Below are positions 6,982 through 15,253 of a DNA stretch of 45,570 nucleotides, piece by piece. A program made the position numbers and the translations under genes. Origin of the DNA: Candidatus Neomarinimicrobiota bacterium (lineage in GTDB: Bacteria; Fidelibacterota; Marinisomatia; Marinisomatales; S15-B10); the NCBI GenBank assembly GCA_012964825.1, contig DTTI01000028.1:70614-116183 (forward strand), read 5' to 3'. The stretch's first letter is position 1; each line of letters begins with the position of its first letter. Below the pieces are notes generated by a model. The model was not told the DNA's origin. It searched no databases and saw only the letters and a list, made by a program, of their open reading frames with translations.

Positions 6982-9015
6982 TTATTCTTTTCTATACTTT
7001 TCGAACCAATCCAGGATTTCAGCTACCTTCGAAATGTGCTGGCTCGGCCGCAGGTAAATTCCATGGGAGGCACCGGGGATTCGAACCAGTTTGGTATCAA
7101 TTTTCCTGAGCTTTAGAGCTTGATAGTACTGTTCCGATTCAGAGATGGGCGTGCGATAGTCGGCCTCACCGGTCAGGAGCATGGTAGGTGTGGTGACATT
7201 GCCTACAAGAGAGAGAGGGGACCTCTTATGGTAGTGATCAGGAATATTCCATGGGAAATCTGGAAACCAGTACTTGATAAAAAATCCGTAACTATCAGCA
7301 GTAAGAACAAAACTGTACCAGTTAATTACTGGTTTCGCTGAGACAGCGGCGGAGAACCTGTCCGTTCGGCCAACCAACCATGCGGTGAGAACACCTCCTC
7401 CACTCCCGCCTGTAACAAAAAGGTTTTTTTCATCAATATAGCCCTTGGCAATTACAGCGTCCACACCGGACATGAGATCGAAGAAATCATCACCTGGATA
7501 GGCATGGTGAATGAGATTACCGAACTCTTCACCGTAACTGGTGCTGCCGCGAGGATTGGTGTAAAGTACCACATATCCGGCGGCGGCAAAGGCCTGTATT
7601 TCTGCTGAGAATCTGTTACCGTAATTAGCGAAAGGCCCCCCGTGAATCTCAAGAATCAGAGGATACTTTTTCTTTGGGTCAAAACCGGGCGGTTTTGTGA
7701 TCCAGCCATGAATATCACGGCCGTCGTGTGATGACTTGTACCAAATTTCCTCCACTTCTGCCAGTTCTTTGTGTCCAAAGAGATCATCATTCAAAGAGGT
7801 AATTTTTTTTGGTGTTCCGCCTTTAGCATTTACAATGGCTATATCAGCGGGGCGATCAGGACGGGAAATGGTATACGCAATGTCGCCGTCTTTGGTAACA
7901 GTAAAAGAACCGCTGGAGTAAGGTCTCCCGATGGAAGTTCCTCCAAGGTTACTGGCGAGAACTTTTACTTTTCCCTTTACAGTAGCATAAGCCACTTTCC
8001 CGTTACCTTTATCGTTATAAGAGACATAGACACCTTTCCCATCTCCACTCCAAACGGGACTTCCCACAGAGCGATCCAGAGACTTGGTGATCATTTTTGA
8101 GCTGCTGCCATCCCTGTTCATTGTATAAAGGTGAGTTACCTGATAACCCTGGTACCGGTCATCGTAGCCTGTGTAGGCGATCTTTTTCCCGTCGGCTGAA
8201 AGAACGGGTGAACTGTCCGGCCCTTGTCTTTTGGTAATCTGTCTGAGTGAGCCGTCCGCCACTGAAATTTCGTACAGATCTGAATCGGCCGGTTCGTATT
8301 CCCAGTCGTTGCGACGGTTAGCTGAAAAGATAATTTTTGAGCCGTCGGTAGTCCACTGAAGCCGTCCACCGTGATGATAGTCACCAGACGTAATCTGACG
8401 GGGAGTGCCGCCATCCTCAGGGAGAGTGAAGATGTGTGTAAAACCATTTTCCTGGTATCCAGAGCCGTCGGCGCGGTAGGTCATTTTGTCGATCACCTTT
8501 GGCGGGTCAGCCCATTTGGCCCCTTCCGGTTTTTCAGGCATTTTCGCGGGCTTGGATGGAAGTGATTTCACAAACATGGTAAATGCGATCATTTTTCCAT
8601 CTGGAGCCCACGCAATGTTTCCCGGTGAATATTGGACATTTGTGAGCCTGGCAGTCTGTCCTGTGTCTATCCAGCGAATGTAGACTTCAGAGGAACCTTC
8701 CTTGTTTGATACATAGATAAGCTTGGACCCGTCTGGAGACCAGCGTGGCGATCTGTCATTCCGGTGTCCGGTGGTGAGTGGCCTGTGATCACTACCGTCT
8801 ATGTCGATGATCCAAAGGTTGGAGTAGCGTCTGTCCGTCATAATATCAGCAAAATTCCGGACGTATATAACCTGATTACCCTCAGGAGAAATTTGAGGAT
8901 CTGAGGCGTATTCCAGCTCAAAAAATTCCCTCATAGTAAAGATTTCACCACTTCCTGCGACGGCGATTCTTGTCAGAATCAAGGTAGACAGAAATACTAA
9001 CGGCAATTTTTTCAT
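6982..9015 (-). CDS. Secreted S9-family peptidase (acylaminoacyl/dipeptidyl-peptidase type)
   Basis: The start at 9015 (MKKLPLVFL) has AAGGAG 8 nt upstream and gives a signal peptide ending near AVAG; an upstream ATG at 9048 is rejected. The 677-aa protein has an N-terminal propeller built from repeated DGS(K)-type blade motifs (SPDGSK, APDGK, TTDGSK, SADGKK, SGDGK). An alpha/beta-hydrolase domain follows from about residue 435. The catalytic triad is readable: Ser538 in GGSGGG, Asp619 in GEADYRTP and His651 in ASHG. It is predicted to cleave short peptides in the periplasm or outside the cell. A second S9 gene lies 0.9 kb upstream on the same strand with a different active-site sequence, so the two are not recent duplicates. 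Confidence 0.92.
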   Translation of the reverse strand: MKKLPLVFLSTLILTRIAVAGSGEIFTMREFFELEYASDPQISPEGNQVIYVRNFADIMTDRRYSNLWIIDIDGSDHRPLTTGHRNDRSPRWSPDGSKLIYVSNKEGSSEVYIRWIDTGQTARLTNVQYSPGNIAWAPDGKMIAFTMFVKSLPSKPAKMPEKPEGAKWADPPKVIDKMTYRADGSGYQENGFTHIFTLPEDGGTPRQITSGDYHHGGRLQWTTDGSKIIFSANRRNDWEYEPADSDLYEISVADGSLRQITKRQGPDSSPVLSADGKKIAYTGYDDRYQGYQVTHLYTMNRDGSSSKMITKSLDRSVGSPVWSGDGKGVYVSYNDKGNGKVAYATVKGKVKVLASNLGGTSIGRPYSSGSFTVTKDGDIAYTISRPDRPADIAIVNAKGGTPKKITSLNDDLFGHKELAEVEEIWYKSSHDGRDIHGWITKPPGFDPKKKYPLILEIHGGPFANYGNRFSAEIQAFAAAGYVVLYTNPRGSTSYGEEFGNLIHHAYPGDDFFDLMSGVDAVIAKGYIDEKNLFVTGGSGGGVLTAWLVGRTDRFSAAVSAKPVINWYSFVLTADSYGFFIKYWFPDFPWNIPDHYHKRSPLSLVGNVTTPTMLLTGEADYRTPISESEQYYQALKLRKIDTKLVRIPGASHGIYLRPSQHISKVAEILDWFEKYRKE

Positions 9016-9119
9016 CTCACGACTCCTTGAAAAATGATTGTGAAACATGTGAATGTATATATCCCAGCGTGACGTGGCAAGGAGGTCAGTAAACTGAGAC
9101 CAAAAACGGGCGGCTTTAA

Positions 9120-9887
9120 CTAATAAATGGAGAGTCTAAATGTGAAATTAATGTCCAAGTGATTAAAGGGAACTGCGTGGGTCGGGAGATTTAGCTGATT
9201 ACCCTTAAATGACCACTCTATTTCCGGTACAATAAAATTAGGTATTGCATGGTAGCGCACCATCAAGCCAATTGCTGCCAATTGGGAAAGAGTATAATCC
9301 AAACCCGTCATCAGCATTCCCCCAACTAATGAGCCTGGAACTTCAGTTGGTGCGTACCCGTCTTGTGTATCCAGTTCGTATAAGACATTGTTGAATGAAA
9401 GACCCAGGTTCCCACGAGCAGTAAATGCACTACCTAGTGGAATAGAAAGTCCCGTGTAAATATATTGAGTTTTTAACCTGTAGAGAACAGAAGCAAATTC
9501 ATCTAAGGGAGTTCTGCCATTTACATTACCGTAATGATCATTTTGAATCCCCACCCCTGCCACTAAGAAATCAGTTGGGGCCAACTCAATTTGTATAAAA
9601 GCATTTTCCTTAGAGGCGGGTTCACTAAAAGGATAGACCTCCTCTATCTCAATATAAAGAGGGTGGGAGACAATTCTGCTGCTGGCAAAACCGTTTTTCC
9701 CAAGCATTGATAACAAATGTTCAATGGTCTCTGTCTGATGAACACCTAACCCACCTTGAATTTTCAAAGTTGACAGTAATCCTTTACCTGCCTGTCCAGA
9801 TCCAGTGGATATAAGAAGTAGAAAGAAGAGGAGGAATCTGGGTGATTTTGCTTGGCTCATAGACTTCTTATGGAATTTAGCCATCAT
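9120..9887 (-). CDS. Small predicted outer-membrane beta-barrel protein
   Basis: 255 aa with a signal peptide; possible starts are 9887, 9884 and 9860, the last with AAGAAG close upstream. The mature protein alternates short amphipathic strands with Gly/Asn turns (YIYTGLSIPLG, ARGNLGLSFNNVLYELD) and ends in an aromatic strand (INFTFRLSIY), a typical barrel C-terminus. I recognise no family. Its stop lies 104 bp before the S9 gene at 9015 and its start 24 bp after the stop of the other S9 gene. All three could be one transcript, with the barrel as a possible pore for the peptide substrates or products; that link is inference only. Confidence 0.6.
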   Translation of the reverse strand: MMAKFHKKSMSQAKSPRFLLFFLLLISTGSGQAGKGLLSTLKIQGGLGVHQTETIEHLLSMLGKNGFASSRIVSHPLYIEIEEVYPFSEPASKENAFIQIELAPTDFLVAGVGIQNDHYGNVNGRTPLDEFASVLYRLKTQYIYTGLSIPLGSAFTARGNLGLSFNNVLYELDTQDGYAPTEVPGSLVGGMLMTGLDYTLSQLAAIGLMVRYHAIPNFIVPEIEWSFKGNQLNLPTHAVPFNHLDINFTFRLSIY

Positions 9888-9911
9888 GTTTCAAAATCTA
9901 ACTTGTGGCTA

Positions 9912-12272
9912 TCATTTCAAGTGCATCTCAAAAAGTTTGAATATCCGTCGATATTCATCAGTCCAACTGCTCGGTTCTCGGAAGCCGTGTCCTTCTAGAG
10001 GATAGATGGCGACTTCCCAGTTTTCCTTCCCGAGTTCTATGAGACGTTGTGAGAGCCTTACCACATCCTGGAAGTGAACATTTGTATCAATCATGCCGTG
10101 GCAGATAAGCAGTGCTCCTTCCAGCCCTTCGGCATGGTAAATGGGTGAACTTCTGACATAAGCAAGACTGTCTGCTTGAGGGATATTCAGGATGTTTGAT
10201 GTATAAGGGTGATTATAATGAGCCCAATCGGTTACAGGCCGAAGCGAAGCACCGGCAGCGAAAACACCCGGTTCGGTGAACATGGCCATCAACGTGATAA
10301 AGCCACCGTATGAACCGCCATAAATGCCGATACGTTTTGGATCGACGTTGAACTTTTCAACGAGCAGTTTTGCCCCATCCACCTGATCACTGAGATCTTT
10401 ACCGCCCATGTAGCGATAGATGGCAGTCCGCCAATCCCGGCCGTAGCCGGCGCTGGCACGATAATCAATGTCCAGCACGGTGTATCCATTATCAACTAGC
10501 AAATTGTGGAACATGAATTCCCTATAATAACTGCTCCACCATTTGTGGACGTTCTGAAGATAGCCGGCACCATGTACAAAGACGACTGCCGGACCATTCT
10601 TTTCTGGATTTTCCGGCCTGTAAAGACGGGCATAAACCTCCGCTCCGTCATCAGCTGAGAAAGTGATGATCTCAGGATCGCGCCACGGATAAGCCTTCCA
10701 CTCACCGGTCTGAGAATCGGTCAGGCGTGTCGCCTTGGCTTTGGGTTTGTTCTTTATGACAAAAAGGTCCCAGGGGCGATTGCTGTAAGAGTGACGGATG
10801 GCGACAGTTTTTTCATCCGGAGAGAAGTCTCCGTCATTGTTACCGGTCATGGTTGTTATTTGCTCCCATTTGCCACCGCCTATTGGCATTCTGTAAAGAT
10901 GAAGTTCGCCGGGATGTACCTCGTTGGAGCGAAAGTACCACCATTTCTTATCTCTGGAGATGCGAACATCTCTTACTTCGAATTTACCTTTCGTCAGTTG
11001 GTTTTTTTCGCCCGTTGCCGTATTCACCGTGTAAAGATGGGAGTATCCGGTGGCCTCTGACTGGAACCAGAAGTTCTTGTTGTCAGGCGTCCAGCCGATA
11101 CTGACGGCACCGCGCCACCGACGGATACCTGGCCCGCCAACCCAGGCATCATCGTGTTGATGATCCAGCAACTTCAGGTTGGCTGAGGTGAGATCCAGAG
11201 CCACAATCCACCGGTCTTTATTGTCCAGTGACTGCAGAACGGTTGCGCACTGCTTACCATCATCAGACCAGTAGGGGCCCGAGAAATAGACTTCTCTTTT
11301 TTTCGAACCATCTGACTTTTCAAGCTCCGTGAATTGCGGGCGCTCAAAGATTCCTGGAAGGCTGTCTGTGGACACATACATGACGGTATCAGTAAGAATG
11401 TTGTAAATACCTAGTTCATACGTGCCGTTGGGGCGACCCACTTTATCGCGAGCATTAAGATCTTCCGTGAAGCCGGTCTCTGCTACGTAACTGGGGACAA
11501 TGGTACGCTTGGCGTCCTTTGCCGCTTTGTTGAGTTGAAAAGTGACATAATTTCCATCTGGGCTCGGCTGAATATTCTGAACCGCCTTGCTGCCGTAGAA
11601 TATCTCTAATGGTCGCTTTGGTTTTTCAGCATCTTCCATTTTTTCTGTTCTTTCACGCTTGGTTTTCCTCTCCTCCAGTATACCGATGAGTCTCAGCTCT
11701 TCCTGCTTCAGCCATTTTTCGTGTTCTGTCTTGGGCTCTTTGTCCTCACTTTTGTTTTCCCCTTCCCGGAAGTCAGTAATCTGTTTAACGCTCCCGGCAG
11801 TCATGAACCACCTGTAGATATTCCCGCCTGACAAAAAAGTAACGCTCTTTTCATTGCTTGAAAATTTTGGGTTTGACTCGCGATCTACTGTATTGGTGAT
11901 CTGTATTGTGTTTCCGTTCTTGATATTTAGCATGAAAATATCGCCGTTCTTTGAATACACTTTTTTCATCCAATCTTTACTGTAATCTCCGTAGCGGGAG
12001 GGGAGTGACTGGCGTTCCTTTGGAGAGACCTTCTGCGGCTTTTCCCCTTTCGGCGAAACTTTGTAGAGAGAATCACTCATGGCCTCATCCGGGTTCCAGT
12101 TGAAGTAGATCCATTTTCCATCTTCGGACCAGTGAACATTTGAAGGGGAGATCCCGATCCATTTGGGATCCTGCATAATCTTCGCCACTGTTAACTCGTA
12201 CGGCTTTTCACTGAACAGTTTTGTGGCACCTATGAGAACGACGCATAAAACACAAAGGGATTTTTTCAGCAT
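9912..12272 (-). CDS. Secreted S9-family prolyl-oligopeptidase-like peptidase
   Basis: The start is Met 12272, with GGAG six bases upstream; ATG 12284 overlaps that Shine-Dalgarno and is less likely. The 786-aa protein has a signal peptide (MLKKSLCVLCVVLIG...). A long propeller carries a Lys/Glu-rich insertion (about residues 180-215), and a C-terminal hydrolase domain follows. The catalytic triad is Ser654 in GGSYGG, Asp729 in GMIDTNVH and His762 in EGHGF. The motif and overall length fit the DPP4-like/acylaminoacyl branch. It is divergent from the DUF5916 gene starting at 12424; the 151 bp between them must hold both promoters. A TATACT box 12 nt before the first ATG has no well-placed -35. 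Confidence 0.92.
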   Translation of the reverse strand: MLKKSLCVLCVVLIGATKLFSEKPYELTVAKIMQDPKWIGISPSNVHWSEDGKWIYFNWNPDEAMSDSLYKVSPKGEKPQKVSPKERQSLPSRYGDYSKDWMKKVYSKNGDIFMLNIKNGNTIQITNTVDRESNPKFSSNEKSVTFLSGGNIYRWFMTAGSVKQITDFREGENKSEDKEPKTEHEKWLKQEELRLIGILEERKTKRERTEKMEDAEKPKRPLEIFYGSKAVQNIQPSPDGNYVTFQLNKAAKDAKRTIVPSYVAETGFTEDLNARDKVGRPNGTYELGIYNILTDTVMYVSTDSLPGIFERPQFTELEKSDGSKKREVYFSGPYWSDDGKQCATVLQSLDNKDRWIVALDLTSANLKLLDHQHDDAWVGGPGIRRWRGAVSIGWTPDNKNFWFQSEATGYSHLYTVNTATGEKNQLTKGKFEVRDVRISRDKKWWYFRSNEVHPGELHLYRMPIGGGKWEQITTMTGNNDGDFSPDEKTVAIRHSYSNRPWDLFVIKNKPKAKATRLTDSQTGEWKAYPWRDPEIITFSADDGAEVYARLYRPENPEKNGPAVVFVHGAGYLQNVHKWWSSYYREFMFHNLLVDNGYTVLDIDYRASAGYGRDWRTAIYRYMGGKDLSDQVDGAKLLVEKFNVDPKRIGIYGGSYGGFITLMAMFTEPGVFAAGASLRPVTDWAHYNHPYTSNILNIPQADSLAYVRSSPIYHAEGLEGALLICHGMIDTNVHFQDVVRLSQRLIELGKENWEVAIYPLEGHGFREPSSWTDEYRRIFKLFEMHLK

Positions 12273-12423
12273 ACTTGACTCCATATTTAAGTATAAAAGT
12301 TTTTATGAAAATACGAGTCCAATGATACAACAGACGTACGAAAGTTTCAATCTGAAGAGAGCATTGGTCTGTTTTTATTCGTTTTCTTGCAAAGTAGATT
12401 GGCAACCCTTTTCTGGGTTAAGA

Positions 12424-14625
12424 ATGAACAAAAAATATATAATTCAGTTTCTAGTGGTTCTTTGTGTGCCGTCTTTAGCAGTAGCCCAGGTAACTCAGGC
12501 TCAGAAAGTGAATCCTGTCGTCGAAACACGTGACATAGGGAGATCTGAGATCAAACTGGATGGTGTGCTTGATGAGGAAGTTTGGAGTTCCGTCTCTCCA
12601 GCTACAGGTTTTATTCAGGAGGATCCCAACGAAGGGGAGCCGTGCACCGAGAGGTCAGAGGTATACATTCTTTATAATAATGAGAACCTTTACATCGGTG
12701 CTAAGCTTTACGACAATGATCCTTCTGGGATTTTAGCCTATCAGAAACGCAGAGATGCAAGCCTCCGGACCGATGACCGTTTCATGTGGATTCTTGACAC
12801 TTTTCTGGATGGCAGGACCGGCTACTTTTTTGAGATTAACCCAGCGGGGCTCATGGGTGACGGTATACTCGGCGCCGGTGGCCATTGGAATGTAAACAAG
12901 TCGTGGGATGGCATCTGGGATGCTAGGGTTGTGGTCGATGATGAGGGGTGGTCGGCCGAAATCGTCATTCCTTTCCGGACTCTCAACTTCGATCCGGGGC
13001 TCGACACTTGGGGCATCAACTTTCAGAGAACTATTCGGAGGAAAAATGAAGATGCCCGGTGGAGTGGTTACAAGCGGAATCAGAATCTCACACAGCCCAT
13101 TCACGCGGGGCGCGTCACAGGGCTAAATAATCTCTCCCAAGGCAAGGGTATTGAAGTGAAGCCCTATGGTATCGTTAAAGAGCAGTGGAGTTCCGATGGA
13201 GTTCCTGCAAATCCCAATGAAGCAGGCTTTGACTTATCTTTCAATATTACATCAGGCCTGAGAGGTTCCTTCACTTACAATACCGATTTTGCAGAGGCAG
13301 AAGTTGATGAGAGGCGCGTGAACCTGACCCGGTTCCCGTTACGGTTCCGAGAAAAGCGGGACTTTTTTCTTGAAGGGTCAGGCGTCTATTCATTTTCAAG
13401 CCGGAATGGCGTGACACCATTTTTCAGCAGACGGATCGGAATATCTGAAGGAAGCCAAATACCTATTGTTTACGGTGGTCGCCTCACCGGTCAGGTTGGT
13501 GATTATGAAATCGGAATGATAAATGTAAAGACTAAGAGTCTCGGCCCCGTCCCTGCGGAAAACTTCAACGTGGCTCGTGTCAAGAAATCACTCTTCCGGG
13601 AATCTTACCTTGGGCTCGTCTACACAAGTCGTTCCGCTGATGCAGATTCTGTCTATAGAGACCAGGATCTTTTTGGGTTGGATCTGGATCTCTCCACCTC
13701 CCGGTTCAGAGGTGATCAGAACCTGAAGTTTCAGGCATTCTTTGTGGGCCACTCCTCCTCTAAGGACAATCCGGAAGCGTCGTTGGGCGATCTCTCCACG
13801 CGGGGTATTCGGCTCACCTATCCCAACGACCTGTGGCAGGCACACGTGTCGTATCGTGAGTTTGGGGAGGAGTTTGATCCCGCCGTAGGCTTCAACTCAA
13901 GGAATGGTTTTAAAAGGATAGAACCGTCGGTGAACTACCGTCCCCGACCGGAGAACTGGGAACTTGTGCGGCAGATGGAGTTCGGAGTTAAGTTTGAATA
14001 TATGGTTGATATGAGGAACCGGTTACTGAAACGACAAACGAAGGTGACACTGTTCGAACTGAACTTTGAAAGCGCTGACCGGCTCTCAGCGGAGATGATC
14101 AATCTGAAGGAGTATCTCGACAGAGACTTTGAAATCATAGAAGGCAATACCATAACTGTGGGGAACTATGTGACGAACGGCTTCCACATTTCCGGCGAAA
14201 CGTCAGAAAAAAGGATGGTAGCTGGTGAACTGTCATACTCAACGGGTGAATTCTGGACCGGAAAAAAGCAAACGGTTGAGAGTGAACTTTCCATCAAGCC
14301 GTTCCCGGGGTTGACTCTTCAGGGCGGTTCTGAATATAATTCCGTTTCCCTGTCTGCGGGAGAATTCGATACCCAACTGTACCGCCTGACCGTCGGTATA
14401 TATCCCACTCCAAGAACTGCCTTTTACAGCAATATTCAGTATGACGATGTCTCTAATCTGTTGGGCCTCTTTGCCAAACTGCGCCATACCATCCAACCAG
14501 GAAGTGATCTCTACTTGGTCTACACACACAACTGGTGGAGTCTTGGTGACAGTTTGTTTGATAGAGAGCTAGAAACCGTTTCCAAGGTGAGTTCAGTCAA
14601 AGTAAACTACACCCACCGTTTCTGA
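12424..14625 (+). CDS. DUF5916 protein with N-terminal CBM9-like domain
   Basis: I start at 12424 (MNKKYIIQFLVVL...), which gives a proper signal peptide ending near AVAQ; the frame is open further upstream but that part overlaps the divergent promoter region. The product is 733 aa. Residues about 45-230 match the carbohydrate-binding family-9-like fold (IKLDGVLDEEVW, YILYNNENLYIGAKLYDND, GYFFEINPAG). The rest fits DUF5916 (RVNLTRFPLRFREKRDFFLE, FFSRRIG), ending in amphipathic strands (VKVNYTHRF) suggestive of an outer-membrane barrel. Function is unknown; such proteins are common beside secreted peptidases and sugar-utilisation genes. It precedes the DoxX operon but is separated by a hairpin and a promoter-like sequence. 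Confidence 0.85.
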   Translation: MNKKYIIQFLVVLCVPSLAVAQVTQAQKVNPVVETRDIGRSEIKLDGVLDEEVWSSVSPATGFIQEDPNEGEPCTERSEVYILYNNENLYIGAKLYDNDPSGILAYQKRRDASLRTDDRFMWILDTFLDGRTGYFFEINPAGLMGDGILGAGGHWNVNKSWDGIWDARVVVDDEGWSAEIVIPFRTLNFDPGLDTWGINFQRTIRRKNEDARWSGYKRNQNLTQPIHAGRVTGLNNLSQGKGIEVKPYGIVKEQWSSDGVPANPNEAGFDLSFNITSGLRGSFTYNTDFAEAEVDERRVNLTRFPLRFREKRDFFLEGSGVYSFSSRNGVTPFFSRRIGISEGSQIPIVYGGRLTGQVGDYEIGMINVKTKSLGPVPAENFNVARVKKSLFRESYLGLVYTSRSADADSVYRDQDLFGLDLDLSTSRFRGDQNLKFQAFFVGHSSSKDNPEASLGDLSTRGIRLTYPNDLWQAHVSYREFGEEFDPAVGFNSRNGFKRIEPSVNYRPRPENWELVRQMEFGVKFEYMVDMRNRLLKRQTKVTLFELNFESADRLSAEMINLKEYLDRDFEIIEGNTITVGNYVTNGFHISGETSEKRMVAGELSYSTGEFWTGKKQTVESELSIKPFPGLTLQGGSEYNSVSLSAGEFDTQLYRLTVGIYPTPRTAFYSNIQYDDVSNLLGLFAKLRHTIQPGSDLYLVYTHNWWSLGDSLFDRELETVSKVSSVKVNYTHRF

Positions 14626-14658
14626 TTCAAACACTGATTTCCAAATACAGTGATTGAA
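14626..14658 (+). terminator. Hairpin directly after the DUF5916 stop
   Basis: TTCAAACACTG (14626-14636) and CAGTGATTGAA (14648-14658) pair at 10 of 11 positions around an 11-nt loop, beginning at the base after the stop codon. No T-run follows, so it may be an attenuator or 3'-stabilising structure. Its right arm overlaps the -35 element of the following promoter. Confidence 0.45.
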
Positions 14659-14682
14659 ACTGTTCGTGGTCTTTACTATACT
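14654..14682 (+). promoter_or_regulatory. Sigma70-like promoter for the DoxX-oxidoreductase operon
   Basis: TTGAAA at 14654-14659 and TATACT at 14677-14682 are separated by exactly 17 bp, 40 bp before the DoxX start codon. This is the best match to a housekeeping promoter that I noticed in the gaps I examined. Confidence 0.6.
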
Positions 14683-14722
14683 CTCACCTTATCATTTCAA
14701 GATAATCAATCACAGGTGAAAA

Positions 14723-15253
14723 ATGAGAAACTACCTTAACTGTTGTGCACCCCTGACAGATGCCAGTTATAATCAGTGCCAACTGACCGGCCTAGTGGTG
14801 ATGCGTGTCCTCATTGGGTGGCATTTTCTTTATGAAGGAATTGCCAAACTCCTTAACCCTTATTGGTCATCGGCCGCCTATTTGCTGGAGTCAAAATGGA
14901 TTTTTTCCGGGCTTGCCACCACCATCGTCGCCAACCCAACTCTTCTGACCATGGTGGACAATATTAATATGTGGGGGCTCACACTTATTGGTCTTGCGTT
15001 AATGCTTGGTATAGTTGAACGGCCTGCTGCTCTTGTCGGGATGACACTTGTATTGCTCTATTATCTGTTTATGCCGCCTTTCGTGGGATTCGAATACTCA
15101 CGGCCGGCAGAAGGGAGTTATATCATTGTGAACAAAAATCTTATTGAAGCGGCTGCTCTCTTTGTGGTAGCCTGCTTCCCGAGCGGCGGGATAATAGGTA
15201 TCGACAAATTTCTTTTTTCAAAGAATGAAACTGACCGGGAGGGATCCTCATGA
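14723..15253 (+). CDS. DoxX-family membrane protein
   Basis: 176 aa with four hydrophobic helices. The DoxX/quinol-oxidase-small-subunit pattern is visible: VVMRVLIGWHFLYEGIAKL near 26-44, a Trp-rich loop, then GLTLIGLALMLGIVERPAAL and a final helix EAAALFVVACF. AGGTGA precedes the ATG. It overlaps the next gene, a Tat-exported oxidoreductase, by 4 bp (ATGA), so the two are translated together. DoxX proteins sit in the inner membrane and are often linked to quinone-level electron transfer. Here it may accept or pass on electrons from the sugar oxidoreductase, which is inference from the coupling. Confidence 0.82.
   Translation: MRNYLNCCAPLTDASYNQCQLTGLVVMRVLIGWHFLYEGIAKLLNPYWSSAAYLLESKWIFSGLATTIVANPTLLTMVDNINMWGLTLIGLALMLGIVERPAALVGMTLVLLYYLFMPPFVGFEYSRPAEGSYIIVNKNLIEAAALFVVACFPSGGIIGIDKFLFSKNETDREGSS

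Noticed and set aside
12163-12423. Longer N-terminus for the DUF5916 protein
   Set aside because: It would overlap the divergent peptidase gene and its promoter region and would bury a clear signal peptide that starts at 12424.
12285-12423. Minus-strand promoter with TATACT before the S9 gene
   Set aside because: The only -35-like hexamer (TTGGAC) is 22 bp away, too far for a standard promoter.
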